Source: Agrobacterium vitis (lineage in GTDB: Bacteria > Pseudomonadota > Alphaproteobacteria > Rhizobiales > Rhizobiaceae). Taken from it: a DNA stretch of 64,000 nt. Numbering within the stretch: the stretch's first letter is position 1; the number at the start of each line of letters is the position of its first letter. The position numbers were made by a program, and so were the translations under genes. The stretch is taken from positions 186,001-250,000 of the forward strand of contig NZ_JACXXJ020000003.1 of assembly GCF_014926405.1 (NCBI RefSeq). The letters run 5' to 3'. Positions 33,818-43,924 of the stretch are shown here, piece by piece. Below the pieces are notes generated by a model. It was not told where the DNA came from. It ran no database searches and was given only the letters and a program-made list of their open reading frames with translations.

Positions 33818-35644
33818 GTGAAAACTGTCCTTGGCTTGGCGATGACATCAGATACTGAAACAGCACGCCGCCCTTCAGGACATTGGGTTCGCCGCATTGC
33901 GCGCTGGCTGGAACTGCGTGCAATCGGGTTGACGCCTGAACATCTCGACATCATCGATGGCCTGCGCTCGGCCTTTATCGTCGGCGTTCCCGTCCTCATC
34001 GTCGCGGCAGGGCAAAGCCAATTTGGCTGGTCGATTTTTGCGGCTTTCTGGACCTGCCTTGCCGATACCGGCGGCGAAAAACGGTTCCAGCGGCGGATGC
34101 TGGCGACCTTCGCGCTGCTTGGCAGCCTTACGGCTTTCCTCGCGTCCTGGCTTGCGGGTTTCGGGTCCATAGCAGGGCTTGCCGCCGGCTCAATTCTCGT
34201 CGGTTTGACCGCATTGCTGCCGCTACGCTGGCCTGTCGTGCCGCTTGTCGCCACACTCCTTGGCGTGGTTGGCGTTGTGGCGGCGGGTTATCCTCACACG
34301 GCACCACAGGCCGCCCTGCTCGCCTGTTCGTTTCTGGCTGGCAGCGCGTGGGCTGCCCTGGTGCTGACTGTCCTGTGGCCAACAGATGCCTGGCGCCCAG
34401 CACGGCGCGCCATTTCCGCCGTTTACGCCCGGCTGGCCGATATGGCACTTGAGCTCGACACCATATCTCAGCCCGCAGCCATGCAAGCCTGGACCTTCAA
34501 AAGCAGCCAACATCGGCGCGCCGTACGCAATGCGATGGAGCGCGCGCGGTCTCACCTTGCCCGCGCAGCTCGTCCCTCGGAGCAGAGCGACAAGACCGCC
34601 CTCCATATCGCGCTTTTGGCGGCAGATGATATTTTTCACGCGCTGCTGGCGCTTGACCATCTGCGTTCATCCGAGCGGCAGACAGATATTGGCCAGCTTT
34701 GCGCCGAGGTTATCCGGCCGAGCCTCATTGCGGCTGCCCAAAATCTCACCCTGCATACGGAGCCAGTGACCGAGCTGCAAAATCGGCTTTCAGTGCTGGA
34801 ACAGAGCGTTTCGGACCGCCATGACGCTGTCGCGGGCGCGGTGCGGAACATTGCAACAGCGCTCCAATGGAAAGCCGCACCAGACGTTCCCGAAACGGCG
34901 GGACCGGAACAGGCCGCTTTGGACAAGATGGCACAGGCCCGGCAGCGGCAGCATTTTCTGCGTGGCGCGGTTCGCAGCGCCGTAGGCGTGACCGTTGTCA
35001 CCGTCGTCGCCCATCTGCTGGACTTGAACTATCCCTATTGGGCAGCCATGGCCGTCGTCGTGGTTTTGCAGCCGGACCGGCGGATGAGCTGGAGCCGGGC
35101 GCTGGAGCGTATCATCGGTTCCGTTGTGGGCAGCGCCTTGGCTCTGGCGTTACTAACCGGCATACCGGCATCAGGACTGCTTACCGCCATCATCATTCCC
35201 CTGGCCGCAGCAACCATTGCCCTGCGCTCCGTCAGCTATACGCTGTTCGTCACCGTGCTGACGATGCTGTTCGTTCTGACCATGGACATGTTGCATCCAG
35301 GCGCTGGCATTGCATCGGCGCGAATGCTCGACAATATCATCGGCAGTCTCGCGGCAATCATTGTCACCTTCCTCGTCTGGCCCGACAAGGCGCCGTCCCT
35401 TTCAGAGCTGGCAGCCCGGGCGCTGGACGCCAATCGCGCTTACCGTGATGCCGCCGAACGCGGCGACGCGGCGCAGATCGCTCTCACGCGTCGCGCTGCC
35501 GGAATTGCCAGCACGGAGGCCGAAATTGCCTTCCATGCGCCGGACCGATACCTTGGGAAAACGCCCCCTGCCACCGATGTCGAGACACTGGCAAAGGCGC
35601 GGCAACTCGCTGGGGAAGCGGCGGTTCTGTGGCATAGCCGGTAG
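33818..35644 (+). CDS. FUSC-family membrane protein (AaeB-like efflux)
   Basis: 608 residues with two hydrophobic blocks of about five to six helices each (about 48-140 and 390-520) separated by a soluble alpha-helical region, the typical fusaric-acid-resistance/AaeB layout. The second block begins FLRGAVRSAVGVTVVTVVAH and includes DLNYPYWAAMAVVVVLQPD, a strong family signature. Such proteins are thought to export aromatic acids. No membrane-fusion (AaeA-like) partner is adjacent. The start is GTG 33818 or ATG 33842; neither has a good ribosome site. Confidence 0.85.
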   Translation: MKTVLGLAMTSDTETARRPSGHWVRRIARWLELRAIGLTPEHLDIIDGLRSAFIVGVPVLIVAAGQSQFGWSIFAAFWTCLADTGGEKRFQRRMLATFALLGSLTAFLASWLAGFGSIAGLAAGSILVGLTALLPLRWPVVPLVATLLGVVGVVAAGYPHTAPQAALLACSFLAGSAWAALVLTVLWPTDAWRPARRAISAVYARLADMALELDTISQPAAMQAWTFKSSQHRRAVRNAMERARSHLARAARPSEQSDKTALHIALLAADDIFHALLALDHLRSSERQTDIGQLCAEVIRPSLIAAAQNLTLHTEPVTELQNRLSVLEQSVSDRHDAVAGAVRNIATALQWKAAPDVPETAGPEQAALDKMAQARQRQHFLRGAVRSAVGVTVVTVVAHLLDLNYPYWAAMAVVVVLQPDRRMSWSRALERIIGSVVGSALALALLTGIPASGLLTAIIIPLAAATIALRSVSYTLFVTVLTMLFVLTMDMLHPGAGIASARMLDNIIGSLAAIIVTFLVWPDKAPSLSELAARALDANRAYRDAAERGDAAQIALTRRAAGIASTEAEIAFHAPDRYLGKTPPATDVETLAKARQLAGEAAVLWHSR

Positions 35645-35802
35645 CGGCACAGGGGCCGGAGTCATTCAGACCCTGTTCCTGGAAACGCTCTCCTTTGCAC
35701 AGCATCTTTATGAAATCCTTATCTCCCGCCATCGCATTCCCTATCGAGATTTAATGTCATTCGGGTGGATTGTGCATGTCTGACCATAGACAGGAGCACA
35801 AT

Positions 35803-35886
35803 GTGACTGACTTGATATTCATCGCCATCGGACTGGGGAGCTTCGTGGCTCTCGCGGTCTATGCCCGCGCCTTAAACAGTTTGTGA
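35803..35886 (+). CDS. 27-residue membrane peptide upstream of kdpF
   Basis: A GTG-started frame (VTDLIFIAIGLGSFVALAVY then ARALNSL) preceded by CAGGAG seven bases upstream, ending 7 nt before the kdpF ATG. It has one hydrophobic helix followed by a short basic or polar tail. Similar 26-30-residue peptides sit directly before kdpF in many kdp operons and are usually unannotated. It is probably a small subunit or stabiliser of the KdpFABC complex, or a leader peptide. The function is unproven. Confidence 0.6.
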   Translation: MTDLIFIAIGLGSFVALAVYARALNSL

Positions 35887-35893
35887 GGCGACC

Positions 35894-35980
35894 ATGTTCG
35901 AACCCCTGCTCGGTCTTGCCGCTGCCCTGTTCATCTGCATCTACCTGCTGATCACGCTGATCAGGCCCGAACGTTTCTGA
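35894..35980 (+). CDS. kdpF: Potassium-transporting ATPase subunit KdpF
   Basis: 28 residues: a single transmembrane helix ending in LIRPERF, the conserved KdpF terminus. KdpF stabilises the KdpFABC K+ pump in the inner membrane. GAGGCG precedes the ATG. It lies between the 27-residue peptide and kdpA. Confidence 0.9.
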   Translation: MFEPLLGLAAALFICIYLLITLIRPERF

Positions 35981-36059
35981 AGCGACACCCGCTTCAACCA
36001 TTATCGTCTCGTTTGTCTTTTCGGACATCGGACAACCCTCTTTCCTGCCAAGCACCAGA

Positions 36060-36108
36060 CGTCCCGCACCGCGTCGCTTCATTCTCGTAGCGACGATGAT
36101 GTGGGACG
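36060..36108 (+). promoter_or_regulatory. Nested stem-loop in the kdpF-kdpA spacer
   Basis: Outer arms CGTCCC (36060-36065) and GGGACG (36103-36108) enclose inner arms CGTCGC (36072-36077) and GCGACG (36090-36095). The structure ends about 10 nt before the kdpA ribosome-binding site (CCGGAG), so it could affect kdpA translation or mark an mRNA processing site. No known riboswitch class was recognised. Confidence 0.45.
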
Positions 36109-36132
36109 CAATCCCTCTTTCCGGAGAACATC

Positions 36133-37842
36133 ATGTCTTCCAACGGTTGGCTGCAAATCGGCTTGCTGCTCGCTCTCGTCTTCCTCACCATCAAACCGCT
36201 TGGGCTTTACATCGCCTGCGTGTTCGAGGGGCAGCGGACGTTTCTCTCTCCCATTTTAGGCCCACTTGAGCGGCTGCTCCTGCGCATATCCGGCGTTGAT
36301 GCGCGCCGCGAGCAAGGCTGGCTAGCCTATACGCTTGCCATGCTCGCCTTCAATGCCGCAGGCTTTCTGGCGCTTTATGGCATTTTGCGGCTTCAGGCCT
36401 ATCTGCCCTACAATCCGCAGGGCTTTGCCGGAATGACGCCGGACCTCGCCTTCAATACCGCGATCAGCTTCGTCACCAATACCAATTGGCAGGCCTATTC
36501 CGGCGAACAGTCCGCCAGCCATTTCTCGCAGATGGCAGGCCTTGCGGTCCAGAACTTCCTGTCGGCGGCCACCGGTATTGCCATCGCGCTGGCCGTCACC
36601 CGGGCCTTTGCCCGCTCGGCTGCCAACACACTCGGGAATTTCTGGGTCGATATGACCCGCTCGACGCTGTATCTGCTGCTGCCAATGTCGATTGTGCTGG
36701 CCCTGGTTTTCGTCTGGATGGGCATTCCTCAAACCCTCGATGCATCTGTGACGGCCACGACACTGGACGGGGCCCAGCAGACCATCGCACTTGGCCCGAT
36801 TGCCAGCCAGGAAGCCATCAAGCAGCTCGGCACCAATGGCGGCGGCTTCTTCAATGCCAATGCGGCCCATCCGTTTGAGAATCCTTCAGCCATCAGCGAT
36901 TATTTCAACATCCTCGCAATGATGTCGATCACCATGGCGCTGATCTATGCCTTCGGTAAAATGGTCGGCGACCTGCGGCAAGGCTGGGCGCTGATTGCCA
37001 GTGTTGCCGTGCTGCTGATTGCCGGTATCGCCGCCGTCTACATCGCTGAAACCGCAGGCAACCCGATCCATCTGGCGCTTGGGCTCGATCCTTCGTTCGG
37101 CAATATGGAAGGCAAGGAAGTCCGCTTTGGTCAGGCGATGAGTGCGGCCTATACCGCGATCACCACAGGCATTTCCAATGGTGGCGTCAACACCATGCAT
37201 GGCTCCCTCACCCCGCTTGGCGGTCTGGTGCCACTGTTCCTGATCCAACTGGGTGAAATCCTGCCGGGTGGCGTCGGCTCCGGCCTTTACGGGCTGATCG
37301 TCTTCTGTGTGCTGACTGTCTTCGTCGCTGGCCTGATGGTCGGGCGCACACCGGAATTCCTGGGCAAGAAGATCGAGGCCCGGGAAATGAAATATGCCAT
37401 GCTGGCCGTACTGGTCCTGCCCTTTGCCATTCTGGGGTTCTCGGCGATTGCTGCCGTACTCCCCAATGCGCTGGCTTCGCTTGGCAATGCCGGACCGCAT
37501 GGTCTGTCGGAAATACTCTATGCCTATACGTCTGCGGCTGGCAATAACGGCTCGGCATTTGCAGGGCTTTCGGCCAATACCGCCTGGTATAATTCCACGC
37601 TCGGTATTTCCATGGCGCTTGGCCGCTTCGCCTATGCGGTTCCCGTCCTCGCCATTGCCGGTTCTCTCGCTGCAAAGACAAAAGGCACGGCATCGGCAGG
37701 TACCTTCCCCACCCATACGCCGCTCTTCGTCGGCCTGCTCGTCGCCATCATCATCATCCTGGGCGGACTGCAATACTTCCCGGCCTTGGCGCTCGGCCCC
37801 ATCGCAGAACATGTCGGCATGCTCGCCGGAACCCTTTATTGA
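36133..37842 (+). CDS. kdpA: Potassium-transporting ATPase subunit KdpA
   Basis: K+-binding channel-like subunit, 569 residues and about ten helices. Selectivity-filter-type loops are visible ([38 protein letters not shown] and [17 protein letters not shown]). It takes up K+ with micromolar affinity and works with KdpB. CCGGAG precedes the ATG. It is followed by kdpB and is full-length. Confidence 0.97.
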   Translation: MSSNGWLQIGLLLALVFLTIKPLGLYIACVFEGQRTFLSPILGPLERLLLRISGVDARREQGWLAYTLAMLAFNAAGFLALYGILRLQAYLPYNPQGFAGMTPDLAFNTAISFVTNTNWQAYSGEQSASHFSQMAGLAVQNFLSAATGIAIALAVTRAFARSAANTLGNFWVDMTRSTLYLLLPMSIVLALVFVWMGIPQTLDASVTATTLDGAQQTIALGPIASQEAIKQLGTNGGGFFNANAAHPFENPSAISDYFNILAMMSITMALIYAFGKMVGDLRQGWALIASVAVLLIAGIAAVYIAETAGNPIHLALGLDPSFGNMEGKEVRFGQAMSAAYTAITTGISNGGVNTMHGSLTPLGGLVPLFLIQLGEILPGGVGSGLYGLIVFCVLTVFVAGLMVGRTPEFLGKKIEAREMKYAMLAVLVLPFAILGFSAIAAVLPNALASLGNAGPHGLSEILYAYTSAAGNNGSAFAGLSANTAWYNSTLGISMALGRFAYAVPVLAIAGSLAAKTKGTASAGTFPTHTPLFVGLLVAIIIILGGLQYFPALALGPIAEHVGMLAGTLY

Positions 37843-37860
37843 TTGAAAGAGGCTGTCATC

Positions 37861-39924
37861 ATGACACAGTCACAATCCACCACAGAGACCCGGCCTGCCC
37901 AACGGCTGTTTGAACCGTCGATCCTCAAGGGCGCGTTCAAGGACGCCTTCGTGAAGCTCGATCCGCGGCAATTGATCCGCAATCCGGTGATGTTCGTCAC
38001 CGAAATCGTCGCCATGGTCGTTACGATCCTTGCGGTCCGCGACCTGATTACTGGCAATTCAGCGGTATTTTCCGGCCAGATTGCCGCCTGGCTCTGGTTT
38101 ACCGTGTTGTTTGCCACCTTCGCGGAAGCCGTTGCCGAAGGCCGGGGCAAGGCGCAGGCCGACAGCCTGCGCCGCACCAAGAGCGAGCTTTCCGCCCGCA
38201 AAGTGTCAGGCAATGCCGCCAACAGCCGGGAAACAACCACGGTTGCCGCCACCACGCTGAAGATTGGCGATGTGGTACTGGTCGCCGCTGGCGAACTCAT
38301 CCCCGGCGATGGCGAAGTGATTGAAGGCGTTGCCTCAGTCAACGAAAGCGCCATTACCGGCGAATCCGCACCGGTCATCCGCGAGGCTGGCGGCGACCGC
38401 TCTGCTGTGACAGGCGGAACCCAGGTTCTGTCGGACGAAATCCGCATCAAGATCACCACAGCTCCCGGCTCGTCTTTCGTGGATCGGATGATCGCGCTGA
38501 TCGAAGGCGCCGAACGTCAGAAGACACCGAATGAAATCGCTCTGTCGATCCTGCTTTCCGGGTTGACGCTGATCTTCGTGATCGCCGTCGTCACACTCTG
38601 GGGTCTTGCCAGCTATTCCGGCGTGGTGCTGACGGTTACGGTCATGGCCGCCCTTCTGGTGACGCTGATCCCGACCACGATCGGCGGCCTGCTATCGGCC
38701 ATCGGCATTGCCGGTATGGACCGGCTAGTGCGTTTCAACGTCATCGCCACCTCGGGCCGCGCCGTGGAAGCGGCGGGTGACGTGGATACACTGCTGCTCG
38801 ACAAGACCGGCACCATCACCTTCGGCAATCGCATGGCCAGCGATTTCATCGCCGTGCCTGGTGTCAGCGCTACCGAAATTGCCGAGGCTGCCCTTCTTGC
38901 TAGCCTTTCCGATGAAACACCTGAAGGTCGCTCCATCGTCGCCTTGGCCACCGGCGAATACGGCCAGTCCGCTCCCGATGCGGCACCGGATGCGGTCATC
39001 CCGTTCACCGCCGAAACCCGGCTTTCCGGCGTCGATATCAAGGGCAAACGTCTGCGCAAGGGTGCGGTGGATTCGGTCCTGGCCTTTACCGGTCTCGACG
39101 CGGCATCGGCACCCCGCGCCTTTACCGACGCCGTCACCCGGATCGCCCAATCGGGCGGCACGCCGCTGGCCGTTGCCGATGGCAGCCGGTTGCTGGGGGT
39201 CATTCATCTGAAGGACGTGGTCAAGCCTGGCATCAAGGAACGCTTCGCCGCCCTGCGCGCCATGGGTATCCGCACGGTGATGGTCACGGGTGACAACCCG
39301 ATTACCGCCGCAGCGATTGCCTCTGAAGCCGGTGTGGATGATTTTCTGGCCCAAGCAACCCCGGAAGACAAGCTTGCCTATATCCGCAAGGCCCAGCAGG
39401 GCAGCCGGTTGATCGCCATGTGCGGCGATGGCACCAATGACGCCCCGGCACTGGCCCAGGCCGATGTCGGTGTCGCCATGCAGACCGGTACGCAAGCCGC
39501 CCGTGAAGCCGCCAATATGGTCGATCTGGATTCCAGCCCGACCAAGCTGATCGAGATTGTCGAAATCGGCAAACAGCTGTTGATGACGCGCGGCTCGCTG
39601 ACGACGTTTTCGATTGCCAATGACGTCGCCAAATATTTCGCCATCATCCCGGCTCTGTTCGTCACCGCCTATCCGGGGCTTGCCGCGCTCAACATCATGC
39701 AGCTGGCCTCGCCGCAATCGGCCATCCTCTCGGCGGTGATCTTCAACGCGCTGATTATCGTCGCGCTGATCCCGCTTGCCCTCAAGGGGGTCGCCTACCG
39801 CCCGGTTGGGGCCGCAGCGCTGCTGCGCCGCAATCTCCTGGTCTATGGTGTGGGGGGCCTAATCCTTCCCTTCATCGGCATCAAGATTGTCGATCTCGCC
39901 ATTACAACGCTGCATTGGGTGTAA
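37861..39924 (+). CDS. kdpB: Potassium-transporting ATPase ATP-binding subunit KdpB
   Basis: P-type ATPase subunit of 687 residues. The phosphorylated aspartate is D314 ([13 protein letters not shown]). TGES-type actuator residues ([10 protein letters not shown]) and the hinge ([18 protein letters not shown]) are intact. Start ATG 37861 is chosen over an earlier in-frame ATG at 37843, because GAAAGAGG precedes it and the kdpA stop lies directly before 37843. It drives K+ transport through KdpA. Confidence 0.97.
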   Translation: MTQSQSTTETRPAQRLFEPSILKGAFKDAFVKLDPRQLIRNPVMFVTEIVAMVVTILAVRDLITGNSAVFSGQIAAWLWFTVLFATFAEAVAEGRGKAQADSLRRTKSELSARKVSGNAANSRETTTVAATTLKIGDVVLVAAGELIPGDGEVIEGVASVNESAITGESAPVIREAGGDRSAVTGGTQVLSDEIRIKITTAPGSSFVDRMIALIEGAERQKTPNEIALSILLSGLTLIFVIAVVTLWGLASYSGVVLTVTVMAALLVTLIPTTIGGLLSAIGIAGMDRLVRFNVIATSGRAVEAAGDVDTLLLDKTGTITFGNRMASDFIAVPGVSATEIAEAALLASLSDETPEGRSIVALATGEYGQSAPDAAPDAVIPFTAETRLSGVDIKGKRLRKGAVDSVLAFTGLDAASAPRAFTDAVTRIAQSGGTPLAVADGSRLLGVIHLKDVVKPGIKERFAALRAMGIRTVMVTGDNPITAAAIASEAGVDDFLAQATPEDKLAYIRKAQQGSRLIAMCGDGTNDAPALAQADVGVAMQTGTQAAREAANMVDLDSSPTKLIEIVEIGKQLLMTRGSLTTFSIANDVAKYFAIIPALFVTAYPGLAALNIMQLASPQSAILSAVIFNALIIVALIPLALKGVAYRPVGAAALLRRNLLVYGVGGLILPFIGIKIVDLAITTLHWV

Positions 39925-39926
39925 TC

Positions 39927-40502
39927 ATGCTGTCCCATCTTCGTCCCGCCATCACCATGACCGTGCTGTTTACCGGTCTTTGCGGCCTCGCCTATCCGCT
40001 CGCCATCACCGGCATTGCGCAAGCGGTGCTTCCCGCCCAGGCCAATGGCAGCATTGTCACGAAAGGCGATGCCGTGGTCGGCTCGGCCCTGATCGGCCAA
40101 GCTTTCACGTCGCCACGCTATTTCGCCTCCCGCCCATCGGCCACCAGCAATTCGCCCTATAATCCGCTGGCCTCAGGCGGCACCAATCTTGGCGCCACCT
40201 CGCAAAAGCTGAAGGACCAGATTGCCGCCGCTGTCACCGCCTGGCAGGCAAACGGTCGCAGTGGGCTGGTGCCTGCCGATGCCGTCACCTCTTCAGCTTC
40301 GGGCCTCGATCCGGATATAACGCCTGAAAACGCCCGCCAGCAGGTGGCGCTGGTTGCCAAAGCCCGCAACATGCCGGAAAAGGAGGTGGCGGCGCTGGTG
40401 GAAGCCCTGGTGCAACCACGGCTTCTTGGCGTGATCGGTGAGCCAAGGGTCAATGTATTGCGGCTGAACATGGCGCTCGATGCGGCGGGTGCCACTCAAT
40501 AA
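39927..40502 (+). CDS. kdpC: Potassium-transporting ATPase subunit KdpC
   Basis: 191 residues: one N-terminal helix (ITMTVLFTGLCGLAYPLAIT) and a periplasmic domain with the family motifs GQAFTSPRYFASRPSAT and SASGLDPDITPENA. KdpC stabilises the complex and raises ATP affinity. ATG 39927 follows the kdpB stop by 2 nt; the longer frame from 39915 overlaps kdpB and is not preferred. Confidence 0.96.
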   Translation: MLSHLRPAITMTVLFTGLCGLAYPLAITGIAQAVLPAQANGSIVTKGDAVVGSALIGQAFTSPRYFASRPSATSNSPYNPLASGGTNLGATSQKLKDQIAAAVTAWQANGRSGLVPADAVTSSASGLDPDITPENARQQVALVAKARNMPEKEVAALVEALVQPRLLGVIGEPRVNVLRLNMALDAAGATQ

Positions 40503-40511
40503 GGTCTACTC

Positions 40512-43220
40512 ATGTCCGACGCCCAGCGCGACACCAACCGCCGTCCCGATCCTGACGCCCTGCTGGGGCTTGCCAACCGGGACGGACGGGGAAAACTGAC
40601 GATTTTTCTGGGAGCAGCGCCCGGCGTCGGAAAAACCTATGCCATGCTGTCGCGTGCCCGTGGTCAAAAGACCGCGGGCATCGATATCGTTATCGGTCTG
40701 GTCGAGACCCATGGCCGCAGCGAAACGGAACTGCTGACGGACGGGCTCGAAATCCTGCCGCGCAAGCAGATTGCCTACAAGGATCGCGTGCTGGAGGAAT
40801 TCGACATCGACGCAGCGCTTGCCCGTCGTCCTGCGATCATCATTGTCGATGAGCTTGCCCATAGCAATGTCCCGGAAAGCCGCCATCCCAAACGTCACCA
40901 GGATATCGAGGAGCTTCTGGCCGCCGGCATCGATGTCTGGACGGCGCTGAACATCCAGCATCTCGAAAGCCTCTCGGAAATCGTCACGCAAATCACCGGC
41001 GTCCAAGTGCGGGAAACCGTCCCGGACCGGGTGCTGAAGCAAGCCGATGTGGTCGTGCTGATTGACCTGCCACCGGAAGAATTGATCATCCGGCTGCGAG
41101 AGGGCAAGATCTATCTGCCCGATAATGCCCGCCGCGCCACCGACAGCTTCTTTCGGCTTGGCAATCTGACCGCGTTGCGCGAACTGGCCTTGCGCCGCAC
41201 CGCCGACCGGGTCGATGACCAGATGGTCGATTACCTCAAGCAGAATGCCATTGAAGGACCATGGCGCACGGGGGAGCGGCTTCTCGTCTGTATCGGCCCG
41301 GATGCGCTCTCGGAAAAAGTAGTGCGCACCGCCAGCAACCTCGCCTCCGGCATGAATGCCCGCTGGCTGGTCGTTTCACTGGAACAGGCCGATCAGGCCG
41401 ATGAAAATCCCGGCGATCAGACCCGGATCGAAGAGCTATTTCGGCTGGCGGAACGGTTTGGTGCAGAAACCCGGCGTGTGCAGGGCCGCGATTTCGTCCA
41501 TGAGATCCTGCGTCTCGCCAAGAAGGAACACGTCACCCAGATCGTCATTGGCGCACCGAAGCGATCCCGTTGGCAAAGACTTTTCCGCCGCTCCCTGCCG
41601 GATGCCTTGCTGGACGTCAGATCCGGCATGGGCATTCACCTGGTCACTGGTGAAGCCGCACCAGAGAAAACAAAGCGCGCCGGGCTGACGAAAACCTTTT
41701 CACTGAAGAGCCTGCCCGTTCGCCCAAGAGATATCATCACCGCTCTCATCACGACCACGGTGGCGGTCATCGGCGCACGCGGCATCATCCATTTCGTGGC
41801 CCTGCCCAATGTGTCCATGCTGTTTCTGCTCGCGGTGCTGGTGTCGGCTCTGCGCGAGGGCTATGTCGCCGCCGTTCTGACCTCCGTTCTGTCGGCGCTG
41901 GCCTATAATTTCTTTTTCATCTCTCCGGTTTTCACCCTGACCATCGCCGCGCCGCATGAAGTCTTTGCCTTCGTCATGTTCATTGCGGCGGCGCTGATCG
42001 CCGGTGGCATTGCCGCACGGATACGCGCCCAGGGGCAGATCGCGGCCCGCCGCGCCACACAGACGCAGATCCTCTATGACGTCTCTTCAAAACTTGCAGG
42101 CACGGTGGATGCCGACGGCGTGGTCTGGACCGCCGTCAGCCAGTTGAACGGCATTATCAAGCGGCCCGTTGCCTTGCTCTCACCGCAAAACGGCACGCTC
42201 GCCCTACGCTCCTGCTGGCCGCCGGATACCGAGCTTGGCGTGGCGGAAATGGCCGCGGCCCGCTTTGCTCTCGAAAAAGGCGAGACAGCAGGTGCTGGCA
42301 CCGGTACCCTGCCGAATTCGAAACTGCAATTTCGGCCCTTGCGCAGTCCTGCCGGTACACTGGCGGTCTGTGGCCATGAAATGACTGGGGAGCCACTCGA
42401 TCCGATGGAGGAGCGGGCGCTGTCCGCCATTCTGGACCAGGTGACAATCGCTCTCGACCGCGCCAATCTGACGATCCGCAGTGTAGAGGACCAGGCGCGC
42501 TTGGAGCGGGAACGTTTCCAGTCAACGCTCCTGTCTTCCATCTCCCACGATCTGCGCACGCCGCTTGCCACGATTACCGGCGCCGTCACCAGCCTGAAGG
42601 AGTTTGGCGAGCGCATGCCCGTCGAAAGCCGCCGCGACCTGCTGCAATCCATCGAGGAAGAGGGTGAAAGGCTGTCGCGTTTTGTCGGCAATCTCCTGGA
42701 CATGACCCGGATTGAGGCCGGGGCATTGGAAGCCAAGCACGATTGGGTGGATTTGAACGATGTGATTTCGGACAGCATCGCCCGTGCTCGCCGTGTCGCA
42801 CCAGCCACAGAGATCAGCGCCAGCATTGCCAAGGACCTGCCCTTGCTGCGGGCGGATAGCCTGCTTCTGGGTCAGGTGTTGTTCAACCTGATCGACAATG
42901 CCTGTAAACATGGCGGCGGCGAGCCGGTCACCGTCTATGCCCGCGCCGATGATACAACGCTATCGCTTTCGGTAACGGACATGGGCAAAGGCATTTCGGA
43001 AAAAGACATCGACCGGATCTTTGAAAAGTTCTACCGTCGCGGCAAAGGAGCGGATGGCCGCAAGCCGGGGACCGGGCTTGGCCTTGCCATTGCCAAGGGC
43101 TTTGTCGAGGCGATGGGCGGCACGATCACCGTCGAAAGCCCGGCAGTGAAACGGATAGGCACGCGGTTCACCCTGCGTTTTCCGTTGGAGAATATGGAAA
43201 AGGACCGGACTGAGGCATGA
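40512..43220 (+). CDS. kdpD: Osmosensitive K+ channel sensor kinase KdpD
   Basis: Membrane sensor kinase of 902 residues. The N-terminal KdpD domain has the Walker A motif APGVGKTYAM (36-45). A universal-stress-type domain follows (about 250-375), then four helices (DUF4118, about 400-500), a GAF-like segment and a histidine kinase with H679 (SSISHDLRTPLA), N-box and G-boxes. It phosphorylates KdpE when K+ is limiting or ionic strength changes. It overlaps kdpE by 4 bp and is cotranscribed with kdpC (9 bp gap). Confidence 0.96.
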   Translation: MSDAQRDTNRRPDPDALLGLANRDGRGKLTIFLGAAPGVGKTYAMLSRARGQKTAGIDIVIGLVETHGRSETELLTDGLEILPRKQIAYKDRVLEEFDIDAALARRPAIIIVDELAHSNVPESRHPKRHQDIEELLAAGIDVWTALNIQHLESLSEIVTQITGVQVRETVPDRVLKQADVVVLIDLPPEELIIRLREGKIYLPDNARRATDSFFRLGNLTALRELALRRTADRVDDQMVDYLKQNAIEGPWRTGERLLVCIGPDALSEKVVRTASNLASGMNARWLVVSLEQADQADENPGDQTRIEELFRLAERFGAETRRVQGRDFVHEILRLAKKEHVTQIVIGAPKRSRWQRLFRRSLPDALLDVRSGMGIHLVTGEAAPEKTKRAGLTKTFSLKSLPVRPRDIITALITTTVAVIGARGIIHFVALPNVSMLFLLAVLVSALREGYVAAVLTSVLSALAYNFFFISPVFTLTIAAPHEVFAFVMFIAAALIAGGIAARIRAQGQIAARRATQTQILYDVSSKLAGTVDADGVVWTAVSQLNGIIKRPVALLSPQNGTLALRSCWPPDTELGVAEMAAARFALEKGETAGAGTGTLPNSKLQFRPLRSPAGTLAVCGHEMTGEPLDPMEERALSAILDQVTIALDRANLTIRSVEDQARLERERFQSTLLSSISHDLRTPLATITGAVTSLKEFGERMPVESRRDLLQSIEEEGERLSRFVGNLLDMTRIEAGALEAKHDWVDLNDVISDSIARARRVAPATEISASIAKDLPLLRADSLLLGQVLFNLIDNACKHGGGEPVTVYARADDTTLSLSVTDMGKGISEKDIDRIFEKFYRRGKGADGRKPGTGLGLAIAKGFVEAMGGTITVESPAVKRIGTRFTLRFPLENMEKDRTEA

Positions 43221-43903
43221 AAGGGCAACGCATTCTCGTCGTCGATGATGAGCCACAGATCCTCCGGTTCCTGCGCCCTGCCCTTGCGGCGGCAGGCTAC
43301 GAGGTGATTGAAGCTGATACTGGCAAGCAGGCATTGGCGCTGGTGGCAACCGCCGTGCCGGACCTGCTGATCCTCGATCTCGGCCTGCCTGATATGGATG
43401 GCAAAGAGGTGATCGCCCAATTGCGACACTGGAACCCGATCCCGATCATCGTGCTGTCTGCCCGCGACCGTGAGATCGAAAAAATCGCAGCCCTTGATCT
43501 CGGTGCCGACGACTATCTCGAAAAACCGTTCGGAATCGGCGAATTGACGGCCCGCATTCGCGTCGCCCTTCGCCATAAACCGCAAGCGGAGCCGGCCCCA
43601 TCCATCATCCGCAGTGGTGAACTCGTCATCGACATCGAGCACCGCCTCGTCACAAGAGCGGATCAGCCGGTCAAGTTGACGCCGAAGGAATATGATCTGC
43701 TGCGCCTGCTCGCCACCCATGCGGGTCGCGTCTTGACCCATGGCGCCTTGCTGAAAGAGGTATGGGGCCCGGCCCATGCCCACGACCTTCAATATCTGCG
43801 CGTCTTTATTCGCCAGATCCGCGCCAAGATCGAAAAAGACGAAAGCCAACCGGCAATCATCCTCACCGAAGCCGGGGTTGGTTATCGCTTTGTGCTGGCG
43901 TAA
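43217..43903 (+). CDS. kdpE: Response regulator KdpE
   Basis: OmpR-type regulator of 228 residues: receiver domain with acidic pair D10-D11 and phosphorylation site D54 (LLILDLGLPDMDG), then a winged-helix domain (about 130-226) ending in LTEAGVGYRFVLA. It activates the kdp operon. ATGA overlap with kdpD. It converges on the MFS gene with 21 bp and no obvious terminator. Confidence 0.96.
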   Translation: MKGQRILVVDDEPQILRFLRPALAAAGYEVIEADTGKQALALVATAVPDLLILDLGLPDMDGKEVIAQLRHWNPIPIIVLSARDREIEKIAALDLGADDYLEKPFGIGELTARIRVALRHKPQAEPAPSIIRSGELVIDIEHRLVTRADQPVKLTPKEYDLLRLLATHAGRVLTHGALLKEVWGPAHAHDLQYLRVFIRQIRAKIEKDESQPAIILTEAGVGYRFVLA

Positions 43904-43924
43904 CCGCTTTGAGTTTCCGAGAGA

